Assembly: GCF_900496995.4 (NCBI RefSeq)
Contig: NC_044014.1
Location: 24,016,234 to 24,080,233 of the forward strand
From: Aquila chrysaetos chrysaetos
Lineage: Eukaryota > Chordata > Aves > Accipitriformes > Accipitridae
Direction: 5' to 3'
DNA: 64,000 nt
Shown: positions 9,901-23,400 of the stretch, in pieces
Layout of the letters: the number at the start of each line of letters is the position of its first letter
How positions within the stretch are numbered: position 1 is the stretch's first letter
Made by a program: the position numbers and the translations under genes
The notes under the pieces: model-generated
Seen by the model: the letters and a program-made list of their open reading frames with translations, nothing else
Databases searched by the model: none
Told to the model about the DNA's origin: nothing

Positions 9901-12900
9901 GCTTCCTAGAAAGATGATGGAAGGTAGAGAAAAATGTCTGACTTTCTCTAATATGATCCTTGGAACAGAACTCTTCATTAAATCGGGTATCTTGAGTAGT
10001 TACATCAGAAAAATAGGACTGTAACTGGCTGATTTTCCCTCACTTAATTTTCACTACGGTAAAGTCCTCTTATAGTCCTCTCATATTACTTTCTAGAAAG
10101 GAGTTTTCTCTTTAAATGTAGAATTCTAATGTGAAGGAGGAATGCATTGCGTCCACTTTATGGATGCCCTTAGATTTTGAAACTGTTCTCAGTCTCCACT
10201 GATTCACCTGTACTGAAATCCCAGAGGAAACTTCAGCAAAGCATGTCAATTTTGGGAATACCAAGAGTCCTGTCATAATTTTGAACGCTTATTTTAGGAA
10301 TGACTTGTTCTCTTGTTAGACTTCCTTGATTGCTTGTTTTTACCCCTTGTTTTTTCATTTTGAATGAGGTAATGCTTGTAGCTGATATTTGGCCATTGCC
10401 TATATATGTCATTGATTAGAAGCTTTCAGCTGTACTAGGCAGACAGGGGATTCACCTCTGAAGTTAAGGTGAATGGATGTTTTGAAGAACGATGTCCTTG
10501 CAGTGTGTTCAGAACCATCTGGTTCTCCAAGTTGGTCTGTGGCTCCAACTCACCTTCTTCCATATTAAATTACTTTCCACCAATTTGTTGCCTTTCTACC
10601 AATGAATGCACCTGCTTGCCATTTCTCCACTTTTCTGGACAGTCTTTTCTTTCCCAGAAACCATTATGAGAGCCATTATAATCCTGTCATTCCCCTTCTC
10701 ACTTTTTAAAACAGTTATATTTGTCATTGGTAATTGAAGTAAGTCTAGTGTTTCTGCAAATGTTTTGTTATCAATTATCTTCACATAAGGATTTTTGTGA
10801 CAGAGGTCTTAAGAGTAAATGTTAAAGTACACTCATTATGTCTCCAAACCCATTGTGGCTTTGTTTCTTCTTGAAAGCTTCTAAGCTCTTTCCTACCCTT
10901 AGTCCTTTCCATTTCACAGTTTCTGAAGCATAAATGTTTACCAAACACTTAAGAAGTTGCCATAAATACTGTAGGATTGCTAAATAGTGTGTTCACAATA
11001 CTTTTGCTTGGTTTGTATTTATTCATTCACACCAGCTTCTGCTGGAAGCGTGCTGATGAGTTGTGTTGGAACTATTTTCAGTAGGCAGCTAGTGAGAAAG
11101 CTTGATTTTTTTTCTTTCTTTTACTGTAAGCTTGAACCGTTGTATACTGTATTGCAAAACCCCCTCAGACTTAACGAACGATTGATGCAAGCAGTGATCT
11201 CCTAGAAAACATTCTCAGTATCCAGCCCCAGACAGTTTATGTTCTTCCAAACTGTTAGGAGTGCCCACAAAGTTAAGTTCTGGGCACAGTGCCTCAAGAA
11301 TACAAGGTGTAGAGAGGGAGTCATTCGCAGAGAATAGTCAGAGCCTGAGGTCAGGATATGATCAGTTTAGAGAGACAACCTGATCAAAGTCTGAGTAGTG
11401 TCTACGCTCATAAAACGACAGTGACCAATTTTCATTAATTTATACAAAGAATAAATGGCTTAGAGAGCAACACTTCTTCCTCAGGATTGCCAGGAACTAA
11501 TAAATTAAAGTTAACCCTTGCTCAAGCAGTAATTGCAGAAAACAGCAGGAGAGAGATGTAGTCTCTTTCAAATTCATACTGTGCTCTTCAGGCTCTTGTT
11601 CTTTTTGGAGAAGAATATTGGTGTCATCCAAAGTGTGTCCGCTCCTTGAGCCTGCTGAAGCTGGAAATGAAGCCTCTGTAGTTTGCTGCTGGTTTGTTAC
11701 TGACTATTACTGTGTGTTATAAAGTTACAACTGACTTTTTTTTTTTTCCAACTTTATTTGTGCCTCTGGTATTAAGAGGGAGATTACGTAATCAGCTCAC
11801 ACTTCTGGGAGATACAGGTGTAATACATCTTGTGTGTTGTATTTTTTTAATTTAGTACTGTGCATGACAAATATGTTTTAGCCTAAATATATCTGTTATA
11901 ATATATCCAAGTTCACTAATAACATTAAAAACCCAAAACAATAACTGTTGAGCAAAAGTATTGTATTGTTCCCTAATGAGTTTCTTTATAGAAGCAACAG
12001 GATTTTAAAAATATAAATGTTGGTGAGAAGATATCACAAATGCTTATGAAATAAGCAGAGATCAGGTGTCCAAAGAGTAAAGGTAACGTGAAGGTGAAGG
12101 CTTAGCTGCTAGTAGAAAAATAGGTTTCTTTATATTTTCTCACCCTAGTAAATGCATTTCACCTACTTTTGTACTCTATTCCATAGTGGCTGGTGATGTT
12201 GACTTGCTGTATAGCAGAAGCAAAAGTTCAAGTTGAGGAAGAGACCTACTGGCTTGTAATATAAGGTGCAAAGGGGACATTGATTCATTAGAGCTGAAGA
12301 TACGACAGAGAAGCTCTAGAGACAGTCATTTGTCAAGACCAATTGGCATAATTAAATGCAGTGCTTCAGAGCTGGGGTGCAGATTTCAGAAGCTGTCTAG
12401 AAGTTTCTACTAAACAAAAACGTGGTTTCAGAATGTAGTAATACCTCTGTCTTTTGGAAGGATGACAAGTCGAATGACTCTCACACATTTGTCTCTTCAT
12501 TTGCATTTTCCTGTGCCTTTCTGAGATAATTGAATGTGTGTATCCCTCTCTTCAGAAGTGGGTACCAGAGAAACCACATAAAGAAGCTATCGGGAAAAGA
12601 TTTTAAATGACCAATCCAGTTTTAACTCTCTTGTGGTCTTCCGGCCTTTTCCTTTACATAAGCTTCTCTTCTCCTCACAATAAGTCTTGCACATTACTTC
12701 CCTATTTTAATGTCTCATCTTTCTGCTGGGAAATGCCTCATTTTCTCCTGTCTCATCTTTCTACTCATCTTTCTTCCTGGCTTCCATGGATTTTTCTTTT
12801 TGTGTTTCTTTTCTCCTTCCTTTCACCTTGAGGAGATTCCTGTGTTGCTGAATGACCAGAGATCACAGATGCTCTACCTGCATTTCAGGCTGAGTGAAGC

Positions 12901-14450
12901 TACAGGGGTTATTCTCCTCTGTGGCATGTTTACCTCTGGGGAAGCAAGGATAAAGGTTTGGATTTGATGTTAGACTCTGGATTGTGCTCTCCCTTTTTTA
13001 ACTATTGCTTTCTTTATCTTATTTTTTTTTTTCCTTAGACCTGTTCTTCATTGCTAAAAAGTGGGTTTTATTTTTATCTATTTACTTTTTACCTGTAGGT
13101 AACTAGGTCTGTCCTGAGGTAAAAACAAAGTGAAGACAAAACATCTCAGGATTTCTGTCAAGCTACACTTCAGGTTTGAAGGGAGTGGTTATCTGGGCAA
13201 ATGTAATTCTACAATGACATGCAAATGTCTTTTGATCGTTCAGTATTTTACTCATAATAACACATGTTAAAACAGCTTTTTCTTTTCATGCTTAAAAGTT
13301 TTTTTTTCATGCTTAGAAGTACTGCTTATGTCGCTTTGAATGCTAGCGCCAAAAGTTGATTTTTGTTAAATTAACGTATTTGAATACCTATATGATCTGG
13401 TGCTGTAAGCAGGAAGAGCAGGCAGGAGATTAATTTTGTGTGACTTCACCACCACCACAGAGAGCCTTGTGTTTTGAGCTGTGCTCCTTCTTTGTACCTA
13501 GGGTCACCCATCAGTGAAGCAGTGGGGAATGAAACTGAAAAAATATTCCTGCAGCTTCTGGAGTGTTGCTGATAAAGGCCAGGAGTGAAAGAGACCAGAT
13601 TTCTTTTGGTGATAGATTATAAAACATGTAGCAGAAGATGTAATTCCTGCCCTGATGAAAACCCTAGAAGATTTAAAGTTAGAGCTTAGTTACTCTCAAG
13701 ATGCATCTTCATTTCTAGGCAGATTACTCAGTTTCAGAACCTGCATTTTCTGGGTCTGCTTTTTGCTAATGTCCTACAACATGGGTGAATCTTTGCGACT
13801 CTTCACTTGACCATTAGAGATTTTTTTGCGAGTTGCTGAGTTCAGAAAGTGATGGGAAGTTTCAAGAAGCCAGGCAGGCTTGTTCCGTAGGTGGAGGTGT
13901 CCTCTTAGCTTCATGAATTGTGTTGGGCTGTTGTCAGTTCTGTGCTCCTCTTGCTCTGGTTTGGTGTTGCTTCTAGTCCTAATATAGTGGCACGATCTGT
14001 ATGTTTGAAGAGCCATCAGTTAAATGTGATATAATATGCAAGTTTACAACTTTGGAGTTCCAGTTCAGTTTGAGGAATAGCAACAAAGCCGTAGCATAAC
14101 CTATATGCAGAAAAATAGCACCTTTTCTATGTCTACATTTCTTGTGGCTTTAGTGAGAAAAGAAGAGGTGAGAAGTGAACTGATCGAACCTAGGAATGGC
14201 TGTTTTCAAATGTAATATACCCAAAGTAAAAATTATTCTGCGTATGAGCTGTGGAAGGAAAACTCACATGTTGACTTGTGGCCAGGCCCTTTTCTTCCTC
14301 TCTGAAGTAGTACATGCTCCAAACAACATCTGATTTGCAGCGTTTGTGTAATAACTATGGTGAAATTCATTTTTAAGCAAATGTGAATTGAGTGATTTCA
14401 GTTACTGTGAAAAGTTGGTAGAGGATTAGAGGTGGCTTAGGTACTCAAAT

Positions 14451-14491
<41 letters not shown>

Positions 14492-17400
14492 TAGGGTAAC
14501 TAGGAAAGTTGCTTTTTTTTATAGCCTAGTTGATGAATCTTTGCTTGGTTATGATGTTTAGGTTTTTTAAAATAGTTGTTACCCTATTAGCTACTGAGTG
14601 TAACAAAGGCGTCCTTACATGTTTTTAAGCTCACATAGAATTGAAGGGAAATGTGTACGTATTAACGTTAGTTTAGTGAATAGGAGAGAGCTTTCTTGTC
14701 CATATCAAGTTCTTGATAGTCTGTGGTTGCTGAGTAATATAATTTTTACTAGTATGCTGAGGAAAGCATAACACAGTGAGTTAAATGTTAAGAACAAGGA
14801 GTATGAAACCAGAAATAAGGCATTAAAAAAAAAAGGGAATGGCAAGGATCATAAGGTAGTGTTTTAAACAAACAAGGAAAAAACCCCTTCTCCTCCAGTA
14901 TACCTTTGAGGGGACAGAAATGGACATCAGTGATTTGAACAGCATCTCTTATGCTGGTTATAAAACCAGGAGCAGACACCATCTCCTCTTAATTGTCTGG
15001 TGTCCTAGTTAATATACAGTACTTTGTTCCAGAGGAAGAAAGGAATGTACAGCTTCAAAAGATGTTTTACATACTTTAATGAACTTTTGGAGTAAATGTT
15101 TGGCTATTTAGAATATAATTAATTTGGGTTTTTTGTTTGTTTGTTTTAATATTTTTAAGTAACATTCCAAAGAGTGAAAACCAATTTATTCTTTAGTTCT
15201 TAAAGAGCAAGAATGTCTTTACGATTTCATTGCTCTTTTTAGACCAACAACCTTTTTCTGTCACCTATCTAATTGTAAGACTGTAAAGCAGTGATAAGAG
15301 TAATTTAAAATAGTCTCATGGCTAGAAGTTATTTTTTCAACTTTATTTTAATGCACTTTACCTGTATTAATCTCTTCCCTCCCTCCTGTTTTGTGACACC
15401 CTTCCAAACCCTCCAAACGTAAAATTCAAAGCATCTATGTATCAACTAGCTAAAATATTAGGCCTAGAATTTTTTTTAAATATTAAAGAGCAGTGATGCA
15501 TAATATACAAAATATTTAAAATACTGGTTCTAATTTCAAAATACCATATCACACATTTCTAAGTTACCTCCTCTGAAGCTGTGTAGTCTCAAGCAATAAG
15601 TATAGGGTTACTAACCAGAAGATTCTCATACTTCTCATAATTTGTGTGTGTTTTGATGCATCCTTTTTTCTTTTCCTGTAGAGTGGCAGTAGTGTTCTGG
15701 CAAAGCTGTGGATAGCTGTGTAGTATTTTTAACAGAAAATATCGAAAGTGATGACTCTGAGCATGTTTCTTGATGGTGCTTTAAACATTGTAGGCAAGGC
15801 TTGCAGAAACTCTGCTGTTTTGATTACGTTTAGTTCATCTATATTTGCTTCCATACAGCTGGAAACATACTATCTTTGAAAAGAATGAAACAAAGGAACT
15901 CTGTCAGGCTGTGATATACCTATTACTTAAAACCTTCTGGAATTGCATATTTTGGGAAAAGTGATGCTGTGAAAAGTACCTGGTTTTAATAAAATACTGT
16001 TGCTATTATGAATCATTATTAGTGTTTCTAGATCGCTGCAAGAAAAACCTAAGAAAGAAGAAAATGTCAGTATTTACCAGTATCAATTAGGAGAAGGTTG
16101 AGCATGTTTAAGATGTACACAACTGGAAAATCTGTGTGTTGATTTTTCTGTATTTACCTAAATCTCTACTGGTGTGTGGTTAGCACTGAAAAAATTTGGA
16201 AATTAAGACATTCTCTTTCCATAGAAGAGGGAAACCTGTAAAGATTGTAGGAGTAGTGTCTTTAAACAAATTCTTAACATCCTCATTTAGCTGCTGCAAG
16301 TTGGGGCACCTGAGTGTTGTTTCTCGATGTCTCAGTGACTTTGATGCCTTTCTTTTGTCTGCTAGGTTTAGTTTGTGGCTGTGAGACGTATAGTAGAGCT
16401 TTCAAGCTTCTTTTTCACATGGGATAAGGATTGGCATATAGAAGAAAGGGAAAGGATAAATGGATAAGATGGAGGAAGGAAGAAAAAATCTGTCCTCAGA
16501 AGAAATCCTGTCCCTTTGTGGGAGAAAAGCTGGATGCTGGAGGGGAGAATAGACTTGAGAGAATGGAAAAGAGGGAGGTCAGAGACCAAAAACAATATAG
16601 AAAAAGAAGTCCACATTTTTTACAGAAATATAAATAGGTAGTGTGACAAAAGAAATATTACCCAGAATGTGTCTGCAGGCAATGAGAGTCTTTACAGAGA
16701 GGCATCCAGCTGTACTTTTTCATACCAAGTTAAAACACTTATGAGGTGACTTGTTGAAGCAGTGGGCAGGTGAACACCTGGGCCACCAATTCTGGCTTCC
16801 TCCTCTGTTCAGAGAGATGAAAAATTTAAGCAGATGATCATAATTCTTTGCCATCCAGAAATACCAGTAAACATGAGTAATTCATTGGTGGAGATCTGAA
16901 AATGAAAACACTGATGTTTTAAAATCTGGTTGGTATGGTTCTTTTTTTTTTTTTTTTTTTTTTTTTTCCAGATAAACTAGTGGAAAAAGTCTTCCCAGCC
17001 AGAACTAAAGAAAGAGTGAGGTGGCCTTGAAGTGCACGTAGTCAAGTTACCATCTGGACTCTTTTTTAGATATATTCATTAAAACAATGCCTATGTGCAG
17101 CCAAGCCATTCTTACTGGCATCTTGTCAATGTATGTGACAGAACAAGGTTCTTCCTTGAAATACAGAAAAGTCTGCTGAACCTCTGAATATTGAGCATTG
17201 TGTGACCTTATGGAATCTGTCCATGTCTTGTTTCTGATCTTTGTAGGACTTCAGGTTTACTGTCCTCAGTATATGCTCACGTTTGCCTGACTTTGTATAT
17301 CACAAATTGTGATTCTTGAGACTTACCCCTTAATCTTCTTCTTTTCTTTTTAATATCCCTATACTGGAATTCTTACCTGGTAAATTTGCATGTCTCATCC

Positions 17401-20400
17401 TGTGGTGAATATACCAACACAAATCCTTTTTAATCCATGTTAGAGGTTGATTGGATAGCTTGATGATGTCTTGAATGCCCAAGTTCTATGTTTTTAGGAA
17501 ACGCTGATTGCTGATGTAAAAATTATTGGTATTTGACATTTAAGCTTCATGGTAGTTCTGCTGGTGGGTTAGTATGTATTTAATAGGTGTACAAATGAAA
17601 TGACAACTTCTTCTGAGAATCTAATACCTTTGTGAAGTCTGTAGGGCATCATTTAGTAATTGTCTTGAGCTGTTTACAGTTCCTGCTGCATATTGCATGT
17701 AATTCCATTTCCTACCTCATATTTAGGTCAGTAAATGCTGAGATGGGAGAAAAAGGGAAATGCGGCTGTAAATTTGTTTACCAGAGCCCCGGGTGAAAAT
17801 ATTTGTAACTTACACCTGCATGTAACTTTCATGCGTGGCTTGAAGAGAAGGTGATCTGACACAGAGAAGTTAGTTGTATTTGACCCGAAATGCCTTTGGA
17901 AGTTTTCATTGACTAATTGATTGCATTTAAAGCAGTAGTGCATGGGGTCAGCTAAGCTGCTTACCTTTCTCAAGGACAGGGAGTTAGTTTTCCTTGGTTA
18001 GTTATGAGCAGCAAGTGTTTCAAGACTTCTGCAGACATTTTTAGAAGGTGGTTGACTTTGTTTCAGTCTTGTGATGTTGGAGAGATCTTGGGGGATAGTA
18101 TGCATTTGCCTAAGTGAATTCATGCAGTTGACCATAGTTAATCAGTGCTTCACAGTTTTCCAGTGCTGCTTTTGTTATTAATTTTGTGCACTGAAAATGA
18201 TAGACATGTTTGTAATTCATTTCTCCTCTGTAAACATTCTGTAGCTCTCTGCTTGCTTCATATCTTCCTTGGTACCCAGTTTTGTTCCCCCCTCTTTTGT
18301 TTTGTCTATAGGTGATGTGAGGGAAATGGAAGAGAATTTATTTCTTGTTAGAGGAGGAACTTTCTCCAACTGTAGGATACTAAGAAATGATCAGATGGAT
18401 ACCTTAATTTAAGCGAGATGAAATGTAATTGCTGCAGGGTGAGAGCTTGAGGAGGGCTAGGGACTGCTGGCTTTGGAAGCCTGTGTCCTGCAGCGGCGGT
18501 TCAGGCTGGTCAGGGACTGCTGTGTTGCGCCTTTGAACTGCGGTTGGAGAATCTAGAATTAAAGGACATTGCTGAGTGGGCTCTGTAACCTCCCATAAAG
18601 CCATAGACCTGGGGTTAAATTTGGGGAGATTTTTACAAAACCAAAGGAGTTAAAGAGAGGAGTCAGGTAAGGTTTTTTTCAAAAGCATTTCAATATCTAA
18701 CTTCTTTTGACTCCTGTTTATGAAACAGATTTTTAAACTTCTAATGGTTTCCTGTTGGTGGTATTAAGAGGCGGTATCTTCTTTTAGCTCCTGACAGATG
18801 TTTAATTATTTTTTTTTTTTTTTTTACCCTAGAGGTGAGAATGCCTTTATCCTTTTCAGACAATGACTTTCCCATCAACCCCAACAAAATTGGCCTGATC
18901 TCATTCTGATATGCTCAGTAATACAGCTCTTCAGTGTTTGCCAGTGCATTTGTCTGGATGCCAAGTGATACTGCTCTGGGATTTAGACACAGCAAAAAAG
19001 CTGGTTAGAGATTAATTTTGCATGTAATACTTAAGGATGGATACTAATGGTAGAGAGCAGCACATTAAATAGTAGAGGTTGCATGGTGTTTTGTATGACT
19101 TCCTTTCAGGATCTGAAAACATATCAATACTTCTTGATAGAGATTGATCCTCAGCTGTGATGCAATCTGACTTTTTGATTTGTGTTTGTGTTCCATCATC
19201 TACATTCAGAAAAGTATCTGTTGGTCTTTGTAGCTTGGTTTTTTTTGTCGTAGGCCAGTGGAGATAATTTTGAATTCCGAGCTTTTAAAATACCTTGCGT
19301 GGGGCAGAAGTGGGAATAACTGGTAGTACTGAGCCTTGCTTTCAGAAAATGGGAGCTGTTTGATGTCTGTGCTCTGAATGCACAATCCTGGTAATGCAGT
19401 ATGCTTTCTGCATGGGGTGAGAGAGCGAGGAGTAACAGTGCAGGGGAAATGACTTGCCTGAAGCTGATCTGCTTCATCAGCTGTAGAGTTATTCTGAATG
19501 CAAGCTGCCCAATTTGTCATGAAACCTTGGCCAGTACTGGCATGAATTTGTGTTTTGTAGCACTGCCTGTCTTGCTTTACAAGAATCTGCTGTTCATTTT
19601 AGGATTTCTAACAGCTGTCGGTTGCTTGCCCAGGCTGCTCTTTTTTTGAAATGAATTCTTTTTTTAGGGAGGGAAATGGAAGGGTGTTTGGATTGAGAAT
19701 TTTCTTGTCTGAATTTCCAGAGGAGGTTGTCAAGTTGTGAATGCTGCGTTGCCTGCCTAATGCTGGTATTACAGTTTTGGGATCTTAATCATGTTAGAGT
19801 GGGTGAGAGTTGAGAAAAGAGCTTACCGACATTTTGCTCTTGAGATGTAGAGCTTACGAAGAGGCAAATAGATCTCATTTGGCATAAGGCATCAACATAA
19901 CATCGAATACTCCTGTTTTGTCAGCACAGCCCTGTGCAGAAGATTTTCACAGTTACTGCATAGGAGAAGCAATAGGGTTAAATGGAAAATACACCTTTCT
20001 AATCTGGATTTGACATGTGTTTGGAGAGGTTCTGACATTTGCTCTGAGCAGATGTTTTCTGTAGGTATGTTGTATGCATCTGCAACAAAATCTTATGTGA
20101 ACCATGAGGCAGAAGTTAGGTGACTAGGATCTTAGGAATTCAAGTTTAGTGATGGAGCAATGTGCTGGTGTTTCTGTCCTGAAGTCATGAAACTTCAGGA
20201 CAGAAGTTTTTTCATGAAACCCATGAAATCGTGGGTTTTGGTTTCATCTTTATTTCCTTCCCTTTGCCTATCAAACATCTTTTTGGTTACCAGATATAAC
20301 TTGTAGCTTTCCACCTTTGCCTTGTCCTCAAGTTCTGAAGCCATGATTCAAGTGTTTTGTTTTTTTTTTTTTTTTTTTTTCTAGAGATCTGTTTTCTAAT

Positions 20401-23400
20401 ATAGTAATAGTGTTGTAGCTATGATGCTTTAAGGACGTAAGGAAGACAAGTTTGTAAGGAAAGAAGGGAAATCTGTTCTTCAGTCAGCTGACCTCTGGAG
20501 TGCAGAAACAGGTTTCAGATGTGCAGCTTTTCTTCTGTCTACTAATTGCAAGATGACCTTTGAGGGATGATTACACAGCAGGTTATCTGCTTGGCAATTA
20601 AGGTTTACTTGGGCATATTGAAACTCTTTAGTCACATTTACCAGTGGTGAAAGGAGGAATAACACAACAGAGGTGGTTATTTTTCTTATTAACATCTCAT
20701 ACTGCTCTGAAGAGAGGATTCCCTCAGATGTGTTGCTTCCAAAAGTGTTCTTGCTGACACAGGAAACCACAGATGAAGTTGGGAGGGGTAGAAGCAAGCA
20801 GCTGCTCCAAGAAGGTGTATTGAGAAGTTTGCCTCCATCTTCATGTACATTGTAGCCTCTTGCCGTGAGAAGCTGTTTCTTGTGTCATTTTCTAAAAAGT
20901 CCTGTGGCAGAAGGCATTGGCCTTTTTCTTCTGGCATACCTCTGCTCAGCAGTACTAAGCTCCCCAGCTTTCCCCTGGTAATGCCAGTACCATGTCATTT
21001 GGTTAAATTGTATTTTCTCCCTATTGATTAAGTTCTGACAAGAGTAACAGTATCCTCCGCTGGCTGTTGTTGCAGTAGGATTATGGCAGTCACTGCTATT
21101 TTGTGGCATGAAGGAACATTTCTGAATCATTTTGTGAAAGTTTCCAAACAAACTTGTGTTCAGATTGTCTGACACAAGGTGACCTGAGTAGTTGGTCTGG
21201 CAGTCAGAGGACGTTGAACTCACTCCCCATGTGTCTCAGGTTCTCATCCGGTGTGGCACAGGGCTGGGAGGTCTGATTCTCAGCGGAGAAGTCTCATTTG
21301 GAGAGAGTGCAGGAAGAAAAAAGGAACCATTTCCCCACAAATCTCTAGAAATTCAGGGAAAGTGCGTGCTGCATGTATTAGTGTGCACTATGCAGGCTAA
21401 CATAAGAACCCGTACTTTTCATCAGTGTCTGCTTGCTTGTTTCAATGTTGTTTTTGCTTTAAAAGGAGGGGCAGTGGGAACTAGAGCATCTCAAACAAAG
21501 CGTTTCTGAGGTTAGATCATGACCACTTTATACGGCAGAAGAAGGTTTTGCTACTGGTAGAAGGTTTTTGCTAACAGGAAGAAATGATTACTGCAAGGAA
21601 AGTTGAGACATGGCTGTGGGATTTTTGGCATACTCTTACTGAATTAAACTCTTAGCGCGTTAGGACTCTTGGACCTTACACACATATCATGCATCTTCTA
21701 AGTTTTAGTTCTCTGACCAGTTATTGCTTAGCGTTATAAAGCCTCACCAACTTTCTTTTTGTAGGGCTTTTTTATGCCTCATGAAATCTTATGGAAGTGT
21801 CACCAGGAGTTGGCATAATACTCGAACACTTTATGCTTTAAAAGATGTAACTTTAAAAATAATAACATAAAGATAAAATACTTTTTAACTCAGTCTAATA
21901 ATGAAACAGCAGAAGTTGGGCTGAGTATGTGGGATCCCTCCTCTGTTAGGTGCTCAGATTCTTTAACAAAAATTGTTTTGGGATGCAGTCTCTATGCTTG
22001 ATGTTCGCACAATAGTGATGCCATTTCTCCACAGGTGAGCAAAGTTAAGTCAGCTGGGTTTTAGCTGGTTTTTTTTTAGCTCTGTACACATGCAGAGAGT
22101 GAATGTAGAAAACCATTGTGAAATGGTTTTGTCAGAAATGGTTTTTTTAATAATTCAGATGACCAGAAGGGGAGCTGCAAGCCTTAACAGGTTTAAAACT
22201 AATAACACTTGAAAAAAAAACCCCACTCATCTACTCCAAATCCACAATGTGATTTAGTATTGTATTCTGCAAATCTACAGGGCTTGTGTGCAAATAAAAA
22301 ATGGGTATTATTTTTTTGATATTTTGATGTATTTTAAGGTCTGCCTTATAGAAGAAACTAATTCTTACTTCCTAAAATGTCTTAATCTTGGAGGCAGAAG
22401 TCATGATCTCAGGATATATTTATGCAGTCAGCCAAATAATATACTTCTCTCATTTTGAAGGGATATGTAAATACAGCAACAAAAAGATAGTTTGAGCCAT
22501 TAAATATTTTGACTTAGGTGTATGAGCTGTTTGTGATGTAGTGTTAAGCAATTTTCAGAAATCAAATTGACCTGAAATTTGACTCTGTGCTATGGCTTTT
22601 GCTGTAGGTGGCAGAGACTTTGGGGGTGAATTGGACACCCTCCTGTGATAAAACAACCCTTTTTGCATCGGATTAAAAAAAAAAGCCATTCTTAAAATGT
22701 TATTGTGATGGTTGTAACAGAATTTCTGTAGTAATAGTTACTGCAGTTTGTCAGTTAAGCGTGAGGTTTCCAATTCTGGACTGTAATCTGCCCATCTGGG
22801 ATTTGTATTTTTAATGGGTTTTAGCTATGAATCTCATCAGTCTTATCCAGTAAACGCTAATGAAAAAGTTCTGTTGCTTATTCATCTTCTCAGCTGCTTT
22901 GTACATAAAAATGTCATTCTGTGGCTTAGGGCTGATGTAGGTCTCCCCCCGGTCGTTCTTTTCTCTTTCAACATGGTCTTCTGTATCTCTGCATTTGCTA
23001 CCCTGTGACTTTATTCTCGGTGTAATTTCGCTGCTGCAAAATGGGATCCAGATAGAGTTGTATAACTCTAGTTGAGGAAATAAAAGGTATAAGAAAGTCT
23101 TGTAAACACAGATCCCATTAGGGTTTTAATACTGTTAGTAAGCTTACGGGCGTAGTAGCAGTGGAGGAGGAGGAGGAGGAAGAAGACAGCAAATAGGAGA
23201 AGCAGACCTGTTCCTAAATTTAAACCAAACATACTTAGTTGATAACTTTCCTTCCTGAGAGTTCTGCACTATTTACAGGCAGTAAAAAGGGTAATGTGCA
23301 AATTTAACAGCTGAATTACATGGACAGAAAAATATAACCAAGTAACCCTGATAGTTCGTTTTTCTTTTGCTTTATCCTGTGAGCAAATCAATGTACTAGT

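Noticed and set aside
16942..16990. T26-CCAG as the acceptor of a hidden exon in intron 1
   Set aside because: The following sequence gives no conserved peptide, and exon 1 joins exon 2 directly in frame as in mammals.
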